Shown: positions 7,907-16,839, counted from the first letter of the stretch. The stretch is DNA of 64,000 bases from Nitrospirota bacterium (GCA_021820445.1 JAKADN010000004.1:1-64000); one strand, 5' to 3'. Notes: generated from the letters alone by a model not told the origin. Numbers and translations are program-made.

Positions 7907-8989
7907 CTACATCCCCCGGTATCCGAAGGGACCGTTGAAATAGAGGGTGGCTGTTCCCATGGGTGTGACGGTGGCAGGGTAGTTGGCCTCGTAGACCGGC
8001 ATGGCCACGCCCGCCCCCCATGTCACCGAAAACTTCTGGGTATGAGGCCAGGTTATCTCCACTTCGGGGGCCCACCACAAGAAGGAAAAGGGGGGAGCGT
8101 TGGCCGCACCGAAGAAGAGGCTCTGTCCGCTTTGGGACTCGCCGTAGAGTTCAATCAGGTATCCGGCCCCCCATTCGGTGTTGATCACGTGCTCGAAGGC
8201 CCCCGCGTAGTAGAGAAGGTTCCCGTCCACCATGTGAAAGTTGGGAAGGTGGTTATGGTTGGTACTGTTGTCGAATTCATATCCGACGCCCACGGTGGAG
8301 GGATTTTCGACGATGTCGCCCAACTGAAAGTAAAACATGAAGGGTTTGACATGTTTGCGAACGAGCAGCATGATCCCTTCGTTGAAGGTTCCGTTTCCAA
8401 GCTGGTCGGCCGAATAGTCCTGGGGGTTCAGGTTCAGATACTTCCCGGAGGGGATCCAGAAGTCGAAGGTGAGGGCGATGGCCGGCCGTGTGAGAGGGAG
8501 GTAGACGTTGGCATCCGAGGTCAGTTCCCATTTGATCTCGAAATGGGTATTCCCCACCCCGAAGACGCTTGCAGAGTGACCTGCCGGAATTTGCGGGGGG
8601 CCTACCCAGGTCTGCTCCAGAGGCAAAAATGTGTCGAGTTCCAAATTGTGGCCAAGACCAATGGCAAGTCGCATCGGCATATACAGATAAGAGACACCGG
8701 GGGACAGGAAGTCGTAGGCGAAGGGCTCGATGTACCACGATCCGATTGGCTCCACTTCGGCGGTTCCGGTGAAAAAAGGTCCGCTGGTGTTCGGGCCCCA
8801 GGGCAGAAAGGGCGGAGCCAGGGCCTGGAAGTCCTTGGCCATTTCCGCATCGTCCGAAAAAGGAAGGAAAAAGTCGCCGCTTCCGGTATTGGCGGGGGAG
8901 ATGGCCCGGGCCATGGGAGGGAAAAGAAAAAGAATTAAGAAAGCTCCCGTGAGGACGCACAGGGGGTGTCGGTTATGGGAAAAACGCAT
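7907..8989 (-). CDS. Putative outer-membrane beta-barrel/transporter-like protein
   Basis: A 360-residue exported protein. The N-terminus has a basic start, a hydrophobic core VLTGAFLILFLF and a likely cleavage site after MARA. The mature part is rich in aromatic residues and alternating amphipathic strands (for example GSWYIEPFAYDFL, FYFQLGDIVENP), and ends with strand-like residues, as in outer-membrane proteins annotated as phenol-degradation MetA-like or transporter-like. I recognise no catalytic motif. The gene follows the TPR lipoprotein gene at a distance of 34 bp and may be co-transcribed with it. Confidence 0.6.
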   Translation of the reverse strand: MRFSHNRHPLCVLTGAFLILFLFPPMARAISPANTGSGDFFLPFSDDAEMAKDFQALAPPFLPWGPNTSGPFFTGTAEVEPIGSWYIEPFAYDFLSPGVSYLYMPMRLAIGLGHNLELDTFLPLEQTWVGPPQIPAGHSASVFGVGNTHFEIKWELTSDANVYLPLTRPAIALTFDFWIPSGKYLNLNPQDYSADQLGNGTFNEGIMLLVRKHVKPFMFYFQLGDIVENPSTVGVGYEFDNSTNHNHLPNFHMVDGNLLYYAGAFEHVINTEWGAGYLIELYGESQSGQSLFFGAANAPPFSFLWWAPEVEITWPHTQKFSVTWGAGVAMPVYEANYPATVTPMGTATLYFNGPFGYRGM

Positions 8990-9023
8990 GCCGGAGGCTC
9001 CCGGGCAGAATTGTGGTCAGTGA

Positions 9024-9545
9024 TTAACGGGAGAAGGGAAGTCCGGACGTTGACATCTCGTCGTGCTTTTCCAGAAGGACGGCCATGGCCCGTGCGTTTT
9101 GCCCATTGTGGATCAGGGCCTTGGCCAGCATCTTCCGGTATCCGTGGGGCCAGGTGCGCCGCGGCTCGATGAGGGAGAGAAGGGCAAGGGCATGATGGTA
9201 CTGATGATTGGCGATGAGGATCCGGGCCTCATTTAAAATATAAGGTTCGTCGTTGTCGTCGTTTCTGAGGACGCGGGCCTGTTCCAGGTAGCCCACCGCT
9301 TTCTGGTAGTCCCCTTCCTTGAACTCGATGTAGGCCATGTTGTTCAGAATGGTCGGTTCGGTCGGGTTGTCCCGAAGGGCCCGCTTCAGGTCCGCCTCTG
9401 CCAACTCGAGCTGTCCGCTCCGGATTTCCGAATAGGCCTGCTGTTCGTGCAGGTAGGCCCGGACGGCCGGTTCTGTCGTGGCCGCGCAGGCGGACAGGAT
9501 AAGGGTCAGTGTTCCGAGGGCGAGTGAAACCACTTTTCGAGTCAT
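9024..9545 (-). CDS. TPR-repeat lipoprotein
   Basis: A 173-residue protein with a signal peptide ending in a lipobox, LILSAC at residues 15-20, so Cys20 is the expected lipidated residue. The rest consists of tetratricopeptide-like helices: LELAEADLKRALRDNPTEP, ILNNMAYIEFKEGDYQKAVG and a third pair around HHALALLSLIEP. It resembles PilF/NlpI-type periplasmic scaffold lipoproteins, but no specific assignment is possible. An AAGGAA ribosome site precedes the ATG. It is 27 bp downstream of the HTH-DUF1232 gene. Confidence 0.78.
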   Translation of the reverse strand: MTRKVVSLALGTLTLILSACAATTEPAVRAYLHEQQAYSEIRSGQLELAEADLKRALRDNPTEPTILNNMAYIEFKEGDYQKAVGYLEQARVLRNDDNDEPYILNEARILIANHQYHHALALLSLIEPRRTWPHGYRKMLAKALIHNGQNARAMAVLLEKHDEMSTSGLPFSR

Positions 9546-9572
9546 GGGAACGATTCCTTCCTGAAACGAACG

Positions 9573-10223
9573 TCAAATTGATATGTCATCATTCCGGAGC
9601 CGCAAAAGCCGGGCGTAGTAGGCGGCGGCCAGACCCAGCACGGCAAAATCGTCCATCAGTCCCAGAAAGGGGACGGTGTCGGGAATGAAGTCGATGGGGG
9701 TCAAAAGGTAAAAAAGAGCTCCATATGCGATGAATTTTTCGGGAAGCGAGACCGTGTCGGAATGAATGACGGCCCAGAGGGCCGATATCCGTTCGGACCA
9801 GTCCTTGCCCATTTCCTTGAAGGAAAAGACCTTGCCGGAATTTTTCTCGACATCGGCCTGCTTTTTCGACTGGGCTCCGATCTGGACCAGTCCGGTCAGA
9901 ATCCTGTCTCCCGAGATGGTGCGGTCCTGTCCAAAATCGGCATCGAGCCCGAGATTCTGGATGGCGGCGGCATAATCTCCGGAGGGAAGGGCAGAGGCGA
10001 GAAGCGACTGAATCGCTTCGCTGGTCGGGTCCAGCCTGCCTTCCGAGATCAGGCGGAGACACGTTTCCCGGATCGCCGGAACGTAGACCGCAGGAATGGA
10101 AGTTTCACCCCCTTTTTTCATCCAGCGTCGAAGGGTCATTCCCGAAAGCCCGATCTGTTTCCCCAGCTCTTCCGGAGAATACCCCGTTTCTTTCATGAGG
10201 ATTAACAATTGTGAATTTGTCAT
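9573..10223 (-). CDS. HTH-DUF1232 (YkvA-like) two-domain protein
   Basis: A 216-residue protein. Residues 1-40 form a helix-turn-helix (YSPEELGKQIGLSGMTLRRWMKK), while residues ~160-210 carry a DUF1232 core with the signature LLTPIDFIPDTVPFLGLMDDFAVLG, containing two membrane-proximal hydrophobic stretches. DUF1232 proteins are usually small and of unknown function; an attached DNA-binding domain is unusual and suggests a membrane-linked regulator. This is inference. The gene heads a minus-strand set with the TPR lipoprotein. Confidence 0.72.
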   Translation of the reverse strand: MTNSQLLILMKETGYSPEELGKQIGLSGMTLRRWMKKGGETSIPAVYVPAIRETCLRLISEGRLDPTSEAIQSLLASALPSGDYAAAIQNLGLDADFGQDRTISGDRILTGLVQIGAQSKKQADVEKNSGKVFSFKEMGKDWSERISALWAVIHSDTVSLPEKFIAYGALFYLLTPIDFIPDTVPFLGLMDDFAVLGLAAAYYARLLRLRNDDISI

Positions 10224-10618
10224 GATTGAATGTTAAGGCGAACAGGGGAGATTGTCAAGACTTGAGTTCATCGATTTTGAATCTGGGAGCGACTGGAAGA
10301 AAGCCAGTCCGGGTTCCCCCGGAGGCAGGTCAAGGTCGATCAGGAAATTTCCCTCCAGGGAGCGATCGCCTTCTAGGCAATTCTCTGGGTAAAAGAATAT
10401 CCCTCGGCATCCGTTGGAAGGGGCGACCATCTTTGATGGTGCGCAAAAATGTTCTTTTATAACGGTGAATAACGGAATTTTGTCCGGCGGAAAATAAGGA
10501 CGGCCTTCAGAAAACAGGAGAATATGTGGAGGCTTTAGAATGAGCTTGGGGGAGATGAGCTGGCAATTATGCCAGATCATAATCCCAATCACAATTTGGA
10601 AAGGGATTGTATTTCAAA
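10224..10618. other. Intergenic region without a convincing gene
   Basis: About 395 bp of visibly lower G+C than its surroundings, between the HTH-DUF1232 gene and the initiator tRNA. A 119-codon minus-strand frame (10233-10592) is open here, but its product has no recognisable motif, an implausible composition and no ribosome site, so I do not call it. I see no clear terminator or repeat. Confidence 0.5.
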
Positions 10619-10695
<77 letters not shown>

Positions 10696-10933
10696 TGAAG
10701 AATATAGGCGAAAAGGGATCTTCCTGTCAAGAAGAGGGAGGTGGGGATTAAAATTATCTTCATGGCTCTTTGCTTGCTGAAAAATGGAAAACGGGATGTT
10801 GGTCAGATGGAGCAGGAATCTGTTAAGCTTTGGATTCGGGTGCACCGGGATTTTGAGGCGGAAGAATTCTCCTGGCGGAGGCGGTGGTCTCTGCGGCGAA
10901 CGGCTCCGTCCGGGACGGTAAAGAGGGAGATTT

Positions 10934-12337
10934 GTGCTGTCGATGAGTGCCGATACTGATCTTGTGGTTCTGGGAGCCGGTTCAGCAGGCTACGTCGGAG
11001 CCATTCGGGCGGCTCAACTCGGGATGAGAGTGACGGTCCTCGATCCCGCTCCCGTGGGAGGAACCTGCCTCCACGACGGCTGCATCCCGACCAAGGCGCT
11101 TCTTGAGGTCTCGGGATTCCTCCGCTCCCTGGGCGAGGCCGAGCGATTCGGGATTTCGGTCCCTCCTCCGACCCGGAATCCCGAAAAGCTGGGTCTCTAT
11201 CGGTCAGCCATCATCGACAGACTGACCCGCGGCATCGAATTCCTGTTCAAAAAACATGGCATCACCCATGTTCGGGCAAAGGGAACGCTCATGGCCCCTG
11301 GCCTTGTCCGGATCGTGGATGGAACGTCCCGCGAGCTAAGAACGCGGCATGTTCTGCTTGCGACAGGCTCCCGTCCCCGTCCCCTGCCGGGATTGCCCTT
11401 CGACGGGCGCCGGATCCTCAGCAGCACCGATATGCTGCGACTCGGGGGATTCGACGGGCGGATCGCCATTATCGGAGGCGGGGCGATCGGCTGCGAATTT
11501 GCGGACATCCTTTCGGCGTTCGGAAGCCGGGTCCTTCTTCTGGAGCGTGAATCCCGGCTTCTCCCCCTCGAAGACCCGGAGGTGGGGGATGTTCTGGCCC
11601 GCGAATTCTCGGGGATGGGGATCGAAGTGCGGACCGGAGTGACCTCTCTGTCGATCATTCAGGATTCCTCCCCTCTCTCCCTCGTGTTCATGGATGGAAA
11701 AGGCAGACAGGAGGAGGCGCAGACCGAGGCCGTTCTGGTCGCCATCGGCCGGGAGCCGGTCCTGGAGGGAATCGGGCTTGAAAACGTCGGCCTTTTGCCG
11801 GGGAAAGGGGGGTTTCTTCCCGTCAGTCCCCAGGGGGAAACAGCTGTGCCGGGTATCTATGCGGCAGGCGACCTGGTCGGGGGGCTTCTTCTGGCCCACA
11901 AGGCGAGCCACGAGGCGATTATCGCCATCGAGGCGATGGCAGGGAAAAATCCTTGCCCCCTCGACCCTTCCCAGGTGCCCCGGGTGGTCTATACCCATCC
12001 CGAGGCGGTCTCCATCGGTCTGACCAGGGAAGAGGCCGAAGGACGAGGGCACTCCGTCTCGGAAGGACGCTTTCCCCTGATGGCCAATGGCCGATCCCTG
12101 ATCGAAGGCAACAGGAAAGGCTTTTTCAAGGTCCTTTCGGACAGGGACACCGGTCGCATTCTGGGGTTTCATGGGATCGGTCCCCATTCTTCAGAAATGA
12201 TCGGAGCGGTCGCTTCGGCAATGGGGGACAAGGAAGGGGCCCAACGGCTCATGGAGGGAATTTTTCCCCATCCCACCGTGAGCGAAGCCATCCACGAGGC
12301 CTTTCTTGACCTTGTCGGGAGGGCCATCCATCGATGA
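10934..12337 (+). CDS. lpd: Dihydrolipoyl dehydrogenase (E3 / glycine cleavage L protein)
   Basis: A 467-residue flavoprotein disulfide reductase that reoxidises dihydrolipoyl groups using NAD. It has the FAD motif VVLGAGSAGYVGA at 11-23, the redox disulfide Cys45/Cys50 in GGTCLHDGCIPTK, the NAD motif IIGGGAIGCEFAD, the second FAD motif GIYAAGDLVGG, and the C-terminal catalytic HPTVSEAIHE. GTG 10934 is favoured by GGGAGA just upstream; ATG 10943 is possible. It could serve both the glycine cleavage system at 49.3-53.8 kb and a 2-oxoacid dehydrogenase elsewhere. Confidence 0.93.
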   Translation: MLSMSADTDLVVLGAGSAGYVGAIRAAQLGMRVTVLDPAPVGGTCLHDGCIPTKALLEVSGFLRSLGEAERFGISVPPPTRNPEKLGLYRSAIIDRLTRGIEFLFKKHGITHVRAKGTLMAPGLVRIVDGTSRELRTRHVLLATGSRPRPLPGLPFDGRRILSSTDMLRLGGFDGRIAIIGGGAIGCEFADILSAFGSRVLLLERESRLLPLEDPEVGDVLAREFSGMGIEVRTGVTSLSIIQDSSPLSLVFMDGKGRQEEAQTEAVLVAIGREPVLEGIGLENVGLLPGKGGFLPVSPQGETAVPGIYAAGDLVGGLLLAHKASHEAIIAIEAMAGKNPCPLDPSQVPRVVYTHPEAVSIGLTREEAEGRGHSVSEGRFPLMANGRSLIEGNRKGFFKVLSDRDTGRILGFHGIGPHSSEMIGAVASAMGDKEGAQRLMEGIFPHPTVSEAIHEAFLDLVGRAIHR

Positions 12338-12356
12338 TCGCACTCCTTCATAAGGG

Positions 12357-13748
12357 TTGAGCGTGGGATTTGTCTCTCTGATCTCTCCGATGCGGGATCT
12401 GACCCCCTGGAAAAAAATCCTCGATTACGGGATCAATTCCAATCTCGTGACGTCCTTTGCCGCCGATTCAGCCGGAAAGATCGTTCTTTTTGAGGATGGC
12501 CTCATCTTCATGACGAAATTGCCGGCCCGCTCCCTTTCCCGGATGCCTGTCCGGGATCTTTGGGAGCATCTCAAGCGCAGGGGAAACGTGCAGCCCCAGG
12601 GGAATGAAGGGCCGTCCGACCTGTTTCGCCGGACCGACTTTCGGGGGCAAGGGGACCAGGGTACCCTTGTGTGGAGAGGATTTCCTCTGGGCGCGATGGC
12701 TCCGCCCGCCGGAATCTATTTCCTTTCCTACTATGACCGGATGCCGAGCGACAAACAGATGGAGACGATCGAGGTTCCCTCCATCGTCCAGATGAAGGAC
12801 AAGATCCAACTCGCCGTGGCTCACCATCTGCTCGATGAATCAGACCAGAGGGTTCTGCACGACGAGATTCCGCGGCTGATGGAGTGGGAATCAGAACAGT
12901 TCAAGTTCAACCGGGTTTTTCTGGTCGACGGGGTGACGCTCGATGACGGGGCGCGCCCGATCTACCTCCAGTTCGAGGGGCCCGAAGACAATCTCCGGAT
13001 GATTCAGGAAAATGTGTCGATCGGAGATATCCAGTTCTTTCGCAGGATGGCCGAGGGGGGGGCTCGGCCCGCCCTGATCGAGCATACCGAGAAGCCGTAC
13101 CGCTACGAGGTGATGCTCCCCCTCACCTGGTATATCCATGTGATGGGATGGATCGGCATCCCCTTTCCCTCTCTCGATCTTTGGATGAAGCCCGTGCGCC
13201 TCAACTTCGAGGAGATCGTCCGGAACATGGGGGATGCCCTTGGCGAGGAACGCATGGCCCTGGGTCTTCTTCCGAAATACGATGTCCACCGGGGGCTTTT
13301 CGAGGAGGAGAGCTTCCTGGTGCTGATGGATGGCATGATCGTCCGTCATCCACCCAGGCCCTTTGTCCTTCTGCGTATTGAGAACGATTCCGGCTCCAGG
13401 GAGATTCTCCAGGGCATACTGGACCGTTCCAAGAGACCTTCCGACATTCTGGCCCAGGTCGGAGAGGATCTGGTCCTCCTTTTCCCGGATCAGGACGTCG
13501 CGCGCGCCCGGGGGATCGAAGACCGTTACCGGGAGCTGCTCGAAAAGCTTGTCTCGACCCATCCGGATCTTTCCCCCACGCTCTCCGTCTTCTGGTTTCC
13601 TTCCACGGCCTGGACGAGCCATGATCTTCTGAAGGCTCTTGATGCCCGGCCGAAAATTCGGATCACTCCTCATGCCGGGGGACCCTCCAGTCAGAAAGTC
13701 TTCGATGATTGGTTCAAGCGCTTTCTCGTGCTGAAGGACTGGGAGTGA
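12357..13748 (+). CDS. Uncharacterised protein with a degenerate GGDEF-like C-terminus
   Basis: A 463-residue cytosolic protein of unknown function. Residues ~350-450 have the order of elements of a GGDEF fold: a beta strand FVLLRIEND, helix ILDRSKRPSDILAQV, then GEDLVLLFPD where GGDEF would be, and a later strand-helix SVFWFPS. The signature loop has decayed to GEDLV, so no cyclase activity is expected. The N-terminal 330 residues are unfamiliar. The start is TTG 12357 or GTG 12363, both 20-odd bp after lpd. It overlaps the next gene by 4 bp. A second protein of this sort is encoded at 42294-43604. Confidence 0.68.
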   Translation: MSVGFVSLISPMRDLTPWKKILDYGINSNLVTSFAADSAGKIVLFEDGLIFMTKLPARSLSRMPVRDLWEHLKRRGNVQPQGNEGPSDLFRRTDFRGQGDQGTLVWRGFPLGAMAPPAGIYFLSYYDRMPSDKQMETIEVPSIVQMKDKIQLAVAHHLLDESDQRVLHDEIPRLMEWESEQFKFNRVFLVDGVTLDDGARPIYLQFEGPEDNLRMIQENVSIGDIQFFRRMAEGGARPALIEHTEKPYRYEVMLPLTWYIHVMGWIGIPFPSLDLWMKPVRLNFEEIVRNMGDALGEERMALGLLPKYDVHRGLFEEESFLVLMDGMIVRHPPRPFVLLRIENDSGSREILQGILDRSKRPSDILAQVGEDLVLLFPDQDVARARGIEDRYRELLEKLVSTHPDLSPTLSVFWFPSTAWTSHDLLKALDARPKIRITPHAGGPSSQKVFDDWFKRFLVLKDWE

Positions 13749-14722
13749 AGGGCGCCCTGATTCCGATGAAAAGAAAGCGGATTTTTTATTTTTTGGCGGT
13801 TTTTCAGGCCTTTCTTTTTTCGTCCCTTACCTTCGCCCAAATCCCGCCCCGGGCCGACCATGTTTTCGTCATCATCATGGAAAACAAGGGATACCGGGAG
13901 ATCGTCGACGGAAAGGATGCCCCCTATTTCAACAGCCTGGCGGGGGGGCGACTGACAAATGACTGGAGCCTTGCCCATCCAAGCCTTCCGAACTATGTGG
14001 CGATGATGGGGGCCTGGCCGCCCCTGCCCGTCTCGGACGATCCCCGTATCCGGATCCAGGGCGACAGCTTTCCGGAAGAAATGCTCCTTCACGGACATTC
14101 CGTCGGGGCCTATATGCAGGGACTTCCGAGAGCCGGCTTCGGAGGAGCCAAGTCTCCCCGTCTGTTCGTCCGGTATGTCCTGAAGCACGACCCTTTTCTT
14201 CTTTTCTCGCGTCTCAGAAAGGGCCCCGTCAGGAGGACGGTCGTTCCTCTTTCCCGGCTTCCTGAGGATCTTGCCCGGGGGCAGGTCCCGGAGTTTGCCC
14301 TCGTCGTTCCCGATCTCTGTCACGACATGCACGGTGCCTTCACCTGCCATTTCCATAACCGTCACGAGCTCGTGAGGGCCGGGGACCGCTTTCTCGCCCA
14401 CTGGATCCCCCTCATCGAGGAGTCTTCTCTTTTCCGCAAAGATCATGTCTGGGTCTTCGTCCTGTGGGATGAATCGGGGTACGACGCGAAGGGGGAAGCT
14501 TCCCGGGCCCCCAGGCCGAATATCGCGCGCATTCATGCGGGGGGGAGGATTCCCTTTCTCTGGATCGATTCAACGGATCCGCATCCCTGGCGATCCCGAT
14601 GCTTCGCGAATCATTACTCGCTGCTGGAGACGCTCACGACAAACTTCGGTCTTCCGGAACTGGCACCTCCGGGGGAACGGGTTCCCTTGCCGGTCAAAGG
14701 ACAACCCTGCCCCGGTCTCTGA
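13745..14722 (+). CDS. Secreted phosphoesterase (acid phosphatase/phospholipase C-like)
   Basis: A protein of 325 residues from GTG 13745, which overlaps the upstream stop (GTGA) and has AAGGA six bases before it; ATG 13766 is an alternative. The N-terminus carries a signal peptide (KRKRIFYFLAVFQAFLF, cleavage near TFAQ). Phosphoesterase-family motifs are clear: FVIIMENKGY near the N-terminus, APYFNSLAGG, HPSLPNYVAMMG and VPDLCHDMHG. These residues normally ligate the metal and substrate phosphate. The substrate is unknown; a periplasmic phosphate-scavenging role is likely. Confidence 0.8.
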   Translation: MKGALIPMKRKRIFYFLAVFQAFLFSSLTFAQIPPRADHVFVIIMENKGYREIVDGKDAPYFNSLAGGRLTNDWSLAHPSLPNYVAMMGAWPPLPVSDDPRIRIQGDSFPEEMLLHGHSVGAYMQGLPRAGFGGAKSPRLFVRYVLKHDPFLLFSRLRKGPVRRTVVPLSRLPEDLARGQVPEFALVVPDLCHDMHGAFTCHFHNRHELVRAGDRFLAHWIPLIEESSLFRKDHVWVFVLWDESGYDAKGEASRAPRPNIARIHAGGRIPFLWIDSTDPHPWRSRCFANHYSLLETLTTNFGLPELAPPGERVPLPVKGQPCPGL

Positions 14723-14795
14723 AGGCCCTGACTGTCACCTTTCAAAGTGGCCACGCGGCCCTCTTCTCGGAGATGGTTACTGAAAAATAGCCGGC

Positions 14796-14824
14796 TTGAT
14801 CCTCCCGGAAGGGTGGACTAAGAT
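14796..14824 (+). promoter_or_regulatory. Predicted sigma-70 promoter for dsrE3A-tusA
   Basis: TTGATC at 14796-14801 and TAAGAT at 14819-14824 are separated by 17 bp, 49 bp before the dsrE3A start. Both hexamers are good matches to the housekeeping consensus. It follows the phosphoesterase gene and would make dsrE3A-tusA a separate unit. Confidence 0.55.
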
Positions 14825-14872
14825 CAAAGAACAGGGATGCTCCCGGACACTTAACAGGGAAAGGATAAATCG

Positions 14873-15265
14873 ATGGAACGAATTTCCTTTGTATTGGCCT
14901 CCGACTCTCTCGAAAAGATGCATGCCGTCGGACTCATAGCTTCCGTGGCCGCGGTGAGCCAGATGGAAGTGAACGTCTTCGTGACGATGAATGCCGTCAC
15001 CGCCTTCAGAAAATCAACGGTGGAAAAAAAGGGCTTCAAGGTGGACGGGGAGATCGGACGACATCTTCTCGAGAAAGGTGGACCCATGTTTTACGACCTT
15101 CTCCAGCAGGGAAAGATGATGGGAACCCTCAAGGTCTACGCCTGTGCCATGGCCCTTGAACTTGTCGGGGAGAAGCTCGACCAGTTTGTCCCTGTCTTCG
15201 ACGAGGTGCTGGGAGTTGCAGGATTTCTCGGGAAGGCGGAGGGTGGCCAGGTTCTTTTTGTATGA
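14873..15265 (+). CDS. DsrE-family sulfur-carrier protein (DsrE3A-like)
   Basis: A 130-residue DsrE/DsrF-superfamily protein. It starts with the beta strand RISFVLASDSLEKMHAVGLIAS and has a conserved-type cysteine, Cys91, in KVYACAMALELVG, the likely persulfide-bearing residue. It is followed after 27 bp by a tusA gene. DsrE3A-TusA pairs are known from sulfur oxidisers, where they exchange thiosulfate or sulfane sulfur. AAAGGAT precedes the ATG. The subtype is assigned by size, the cysteine position and the neighbour. Confidence 0.75.
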   Translation: MERISFVLASDSLEKMHAVGLIASVAAVSQMEVNVFVTMNAVTAFRKSTVEKKGFKVDGEIGRHLLEKGGPMFYDLLQQGKMMGTLKVYACAMALELVGEKLDQFVPVFDEVLGVAGFLGKAEGGQVLFV

Positions 15266-15292
15266 CAACCGATGAACGGACAGGAGAGAAAA

Positions 15293-15541
15293 ATGGCAGA
15301 AGACACAGGGGTTAAAATCGATGAGATCGTCGACGGTAGAGGACTTTTTTGCCCTGGCCCTTTGATGGAGCTGATCAAGACCATCCAGCTCAAACCTGTC
15401 GGGACGGTTCTATCGGTTCTCTCCACAGACGAAGGGTCGGCGAAGGATATCCCCACCTGGATTCAGAAGGTTGGACAGGAGTATCTGAAGACGGAAAAGA
15501 AAGATGGGTACTGGGAGGTCATCGTCAAAAAAGTGAAATAA
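15293..15541 (+). CDS. tusA: TusA-family sulfur carrier protein
   Basis: An 82-residue protein with the family signature DGRGLFCPGPLMELIKTI; Cys20 in the CPxP motif carries the sulfur. Strand-helix elements follow (TVLSVLSTDEGSAKDIPTWIQKVGQ). ATG 15293 is used because AGGAGA lies five bases before; an in-frame ATG at 15272 has no site. Together with the upstream DsrE3A-like protein it probably transfers sulfane sulfur in the cytoplasm. A strong terminator follows. Confidence 0.88.
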   Translation: MAEDTGVKIDEIVDGRGLFCPGPLMELIKTIQLKPVGTVLSVLSTDEGSAKDIPTWIQKVGQEYLKTEKKDGYWEVIVKKVK

Positions 15542-15574
15542 AAAGGGGGAGACCCTCTTTTTTGGGAAGAGATG

Positions 15575-15603
15575 AAACGGACCTGTCGAGGGTCCGTTTT
15601 TTT
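15575..15603 (+). terminator. Rho-independent terminator after tusA
   Basis: A perfect 9-bp stem AAACGGACC / GGTCCGTTT with a 7-base loop is followed by a run of seven T. On the minus strand it lies just past the end of the convergent HD-GYP gene, so it may serve both. Confidence 0.8.
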
Positions 15604-15606
15604 GTG

Positions 15607-16839
15607 TCAATGATCGGGGTGGTCTGCCCCTGCTATCTCGAGATAACGGGCGATGTCGGCGGAAGAAAGGCCGAGTTCTCTCGGGTGGTAGGTCTGCTTG
15701 ACCCGGGAGCGGTCGATGGTGGACAGGGTGATCGGGACGGGTTCCGGAAGGGGGACCCCCGGCTTCGAGAAAATCGCGAGCAGGTTGACCGGTCCGGTAT
15801 GGGTGTCCGGATCCTTGTATTCGGTGATCATGGCGATCCGTCCGTCGGTGAGGAGCACGAGAGAGGCGACGGGGTAGATGCCCACCATCTGGACGAGGTT
15901 TGCGATTGCCCTCGGGTCGAGCTTGTGGAGTTCGCGCTCCAATAGATAGGAGAGCGTTTTCGCGGGGGAGAGTGGAGGACGATAGATTCGTCCGGCCGTA
16001 AGGGCTTCGTAGATGTCGAGAACCATCAGGGACCGACTGACCGGATCGATGTCTGGCAGATCCAGCCCGAAGGGGTAACCGCCGCCTCCCTTCCGCTCGT
16101 GATGCTCCATGGCGACATGGGTGCAGACTCCGCGAACCATATCGTCCTTCGACTTCGAGAGGATGGAGTAACCGAGCCTCGGGTGGCGCTTCATTGTCTC
16201 CCACTCGTTCGGGTCGAGCTTGCCTGGCTTCTTCAGGATTTCAAGAGGAATGAGCGCCTTTCCAATATCGTGAAGAAGGGCGGCCAGCCCCCACATCGGA
16301 AGCTCTTCGTGCGGGACTCCGGTCTGCTGGGCCAGCCCCATGGCGAGAATCATGGTGTTGGTGGAATGGACGTAGGATTCGTCGTCGACTTCGGACAAGG
16401 TGACGAGAAAGGAATTCTTTCGGGGATCCCGCAGCAGCATGTCCAGGGTCTCCACCACCTGGTAGCGCAGCGGAGCCACGTCCAGCGCGTTTCCCATGCG
16501 AACGTCGCCGAAACTCTTCGCGACGACCGCCACGGTCTTGTCGTGGAGGGCGTTCCACTCCTTGAGGGAGGGAAGGGGAAGGACCTCCATCCCCCGTAAG
16601 ATCGGGGTTTCCCCCTCCTCCGTTTGTTTGTCCGTTTCCTTCTCGGGAGCGCGGGTGGGCTGCGGGTCGGGGATCCGGACCGTCACCATGCGGATCCCGT
16701 TCTGGCGAAGCTTCTGGATCTCATCTCGCGACTGGACGCGGAAGCGATGGAACAGGATGTTGGTTTCGAGCCAGCTCTTGTCCAGAGCCACCACCTCCAT
16801 GCCGATTTCGAGTTTGTCGACGGGAATGATCTTGTTCAT
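15607..16839 (-). CDS. HD-GYP domain cyclic-di-GMP phosphodiesterase
   Basis: A 410-residue cytosolic protein. Residues 1-~100 are a DUF3391-like N-terminal region (KLEIGMEVVALDKSWLETN); residues ~150-320 are HD-GYP. Metal-binding and signature residues are present: His158 in SYVHSTN, His190-Asp191 in LLHDIGKALIP, HHERKGGGGYPFGL at 246-259 with GYP at 254-256. All look intact, so hydrolysis of c-di-GMP is expected. The last ~70 residues are beta-rich. It overlaps the upstream trpD2-like gene by 4 bp. Confidence 0.88.
   Translation of the reverse strand: MNKIIPVDKLEIGMEVVALDKSWLETNILFHRFRVQSRDEIQKLRQNGIRMVTVRIPDPQPTRAPEKETDKQTEEGETPILRGMEVLPLPSLKEWNALHDKTVAVVAKSFGDVRMGNALDVAPLRYQVVETLDMLLRDPRKNSFLVTLSEVDDESYVHSTNTMILAMGLAQQTGVPHEELPMWGLAALLHDIGKALIPLEILKKPGKLDPNEWETMKRHPRLGYSILSKSKDDMVRGVCTHVAMEHHERKGGGGYPFGLDLPDIDPVSRSLMVLDIYEALTAGRIYRPPLSPAKTLSYLLERELHKLDPRAIANLVQMVGIYPVASLVLLTDGRIAMITEYKDPDTHTGPVNLLAIFSKPGVPLPEPVPITLSTIDRSRVKQTYHPRELGLSSADIARYLEIAGADHPDH

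Noticed and set aside
7658-8938. 426-codon plus-strand frame opposite the outer-membrane protein gene
   Set aside because: The minus strand has a signal peptide and outer-membrane pattern, while this frame is low in complexity and rich in Gly and Arg.
10233-10592. 119-codon minus-strand frame in the gap before tRNA-fMet
   Set aside because: No ribosome site, no motif and odd composition; the region is AT-richer than real genes nearby.
12357-13748. Active diguanylate cyclase
   Set aside because: The GGDEF motif is replaced by GEDLV, so catalysis is not supported.
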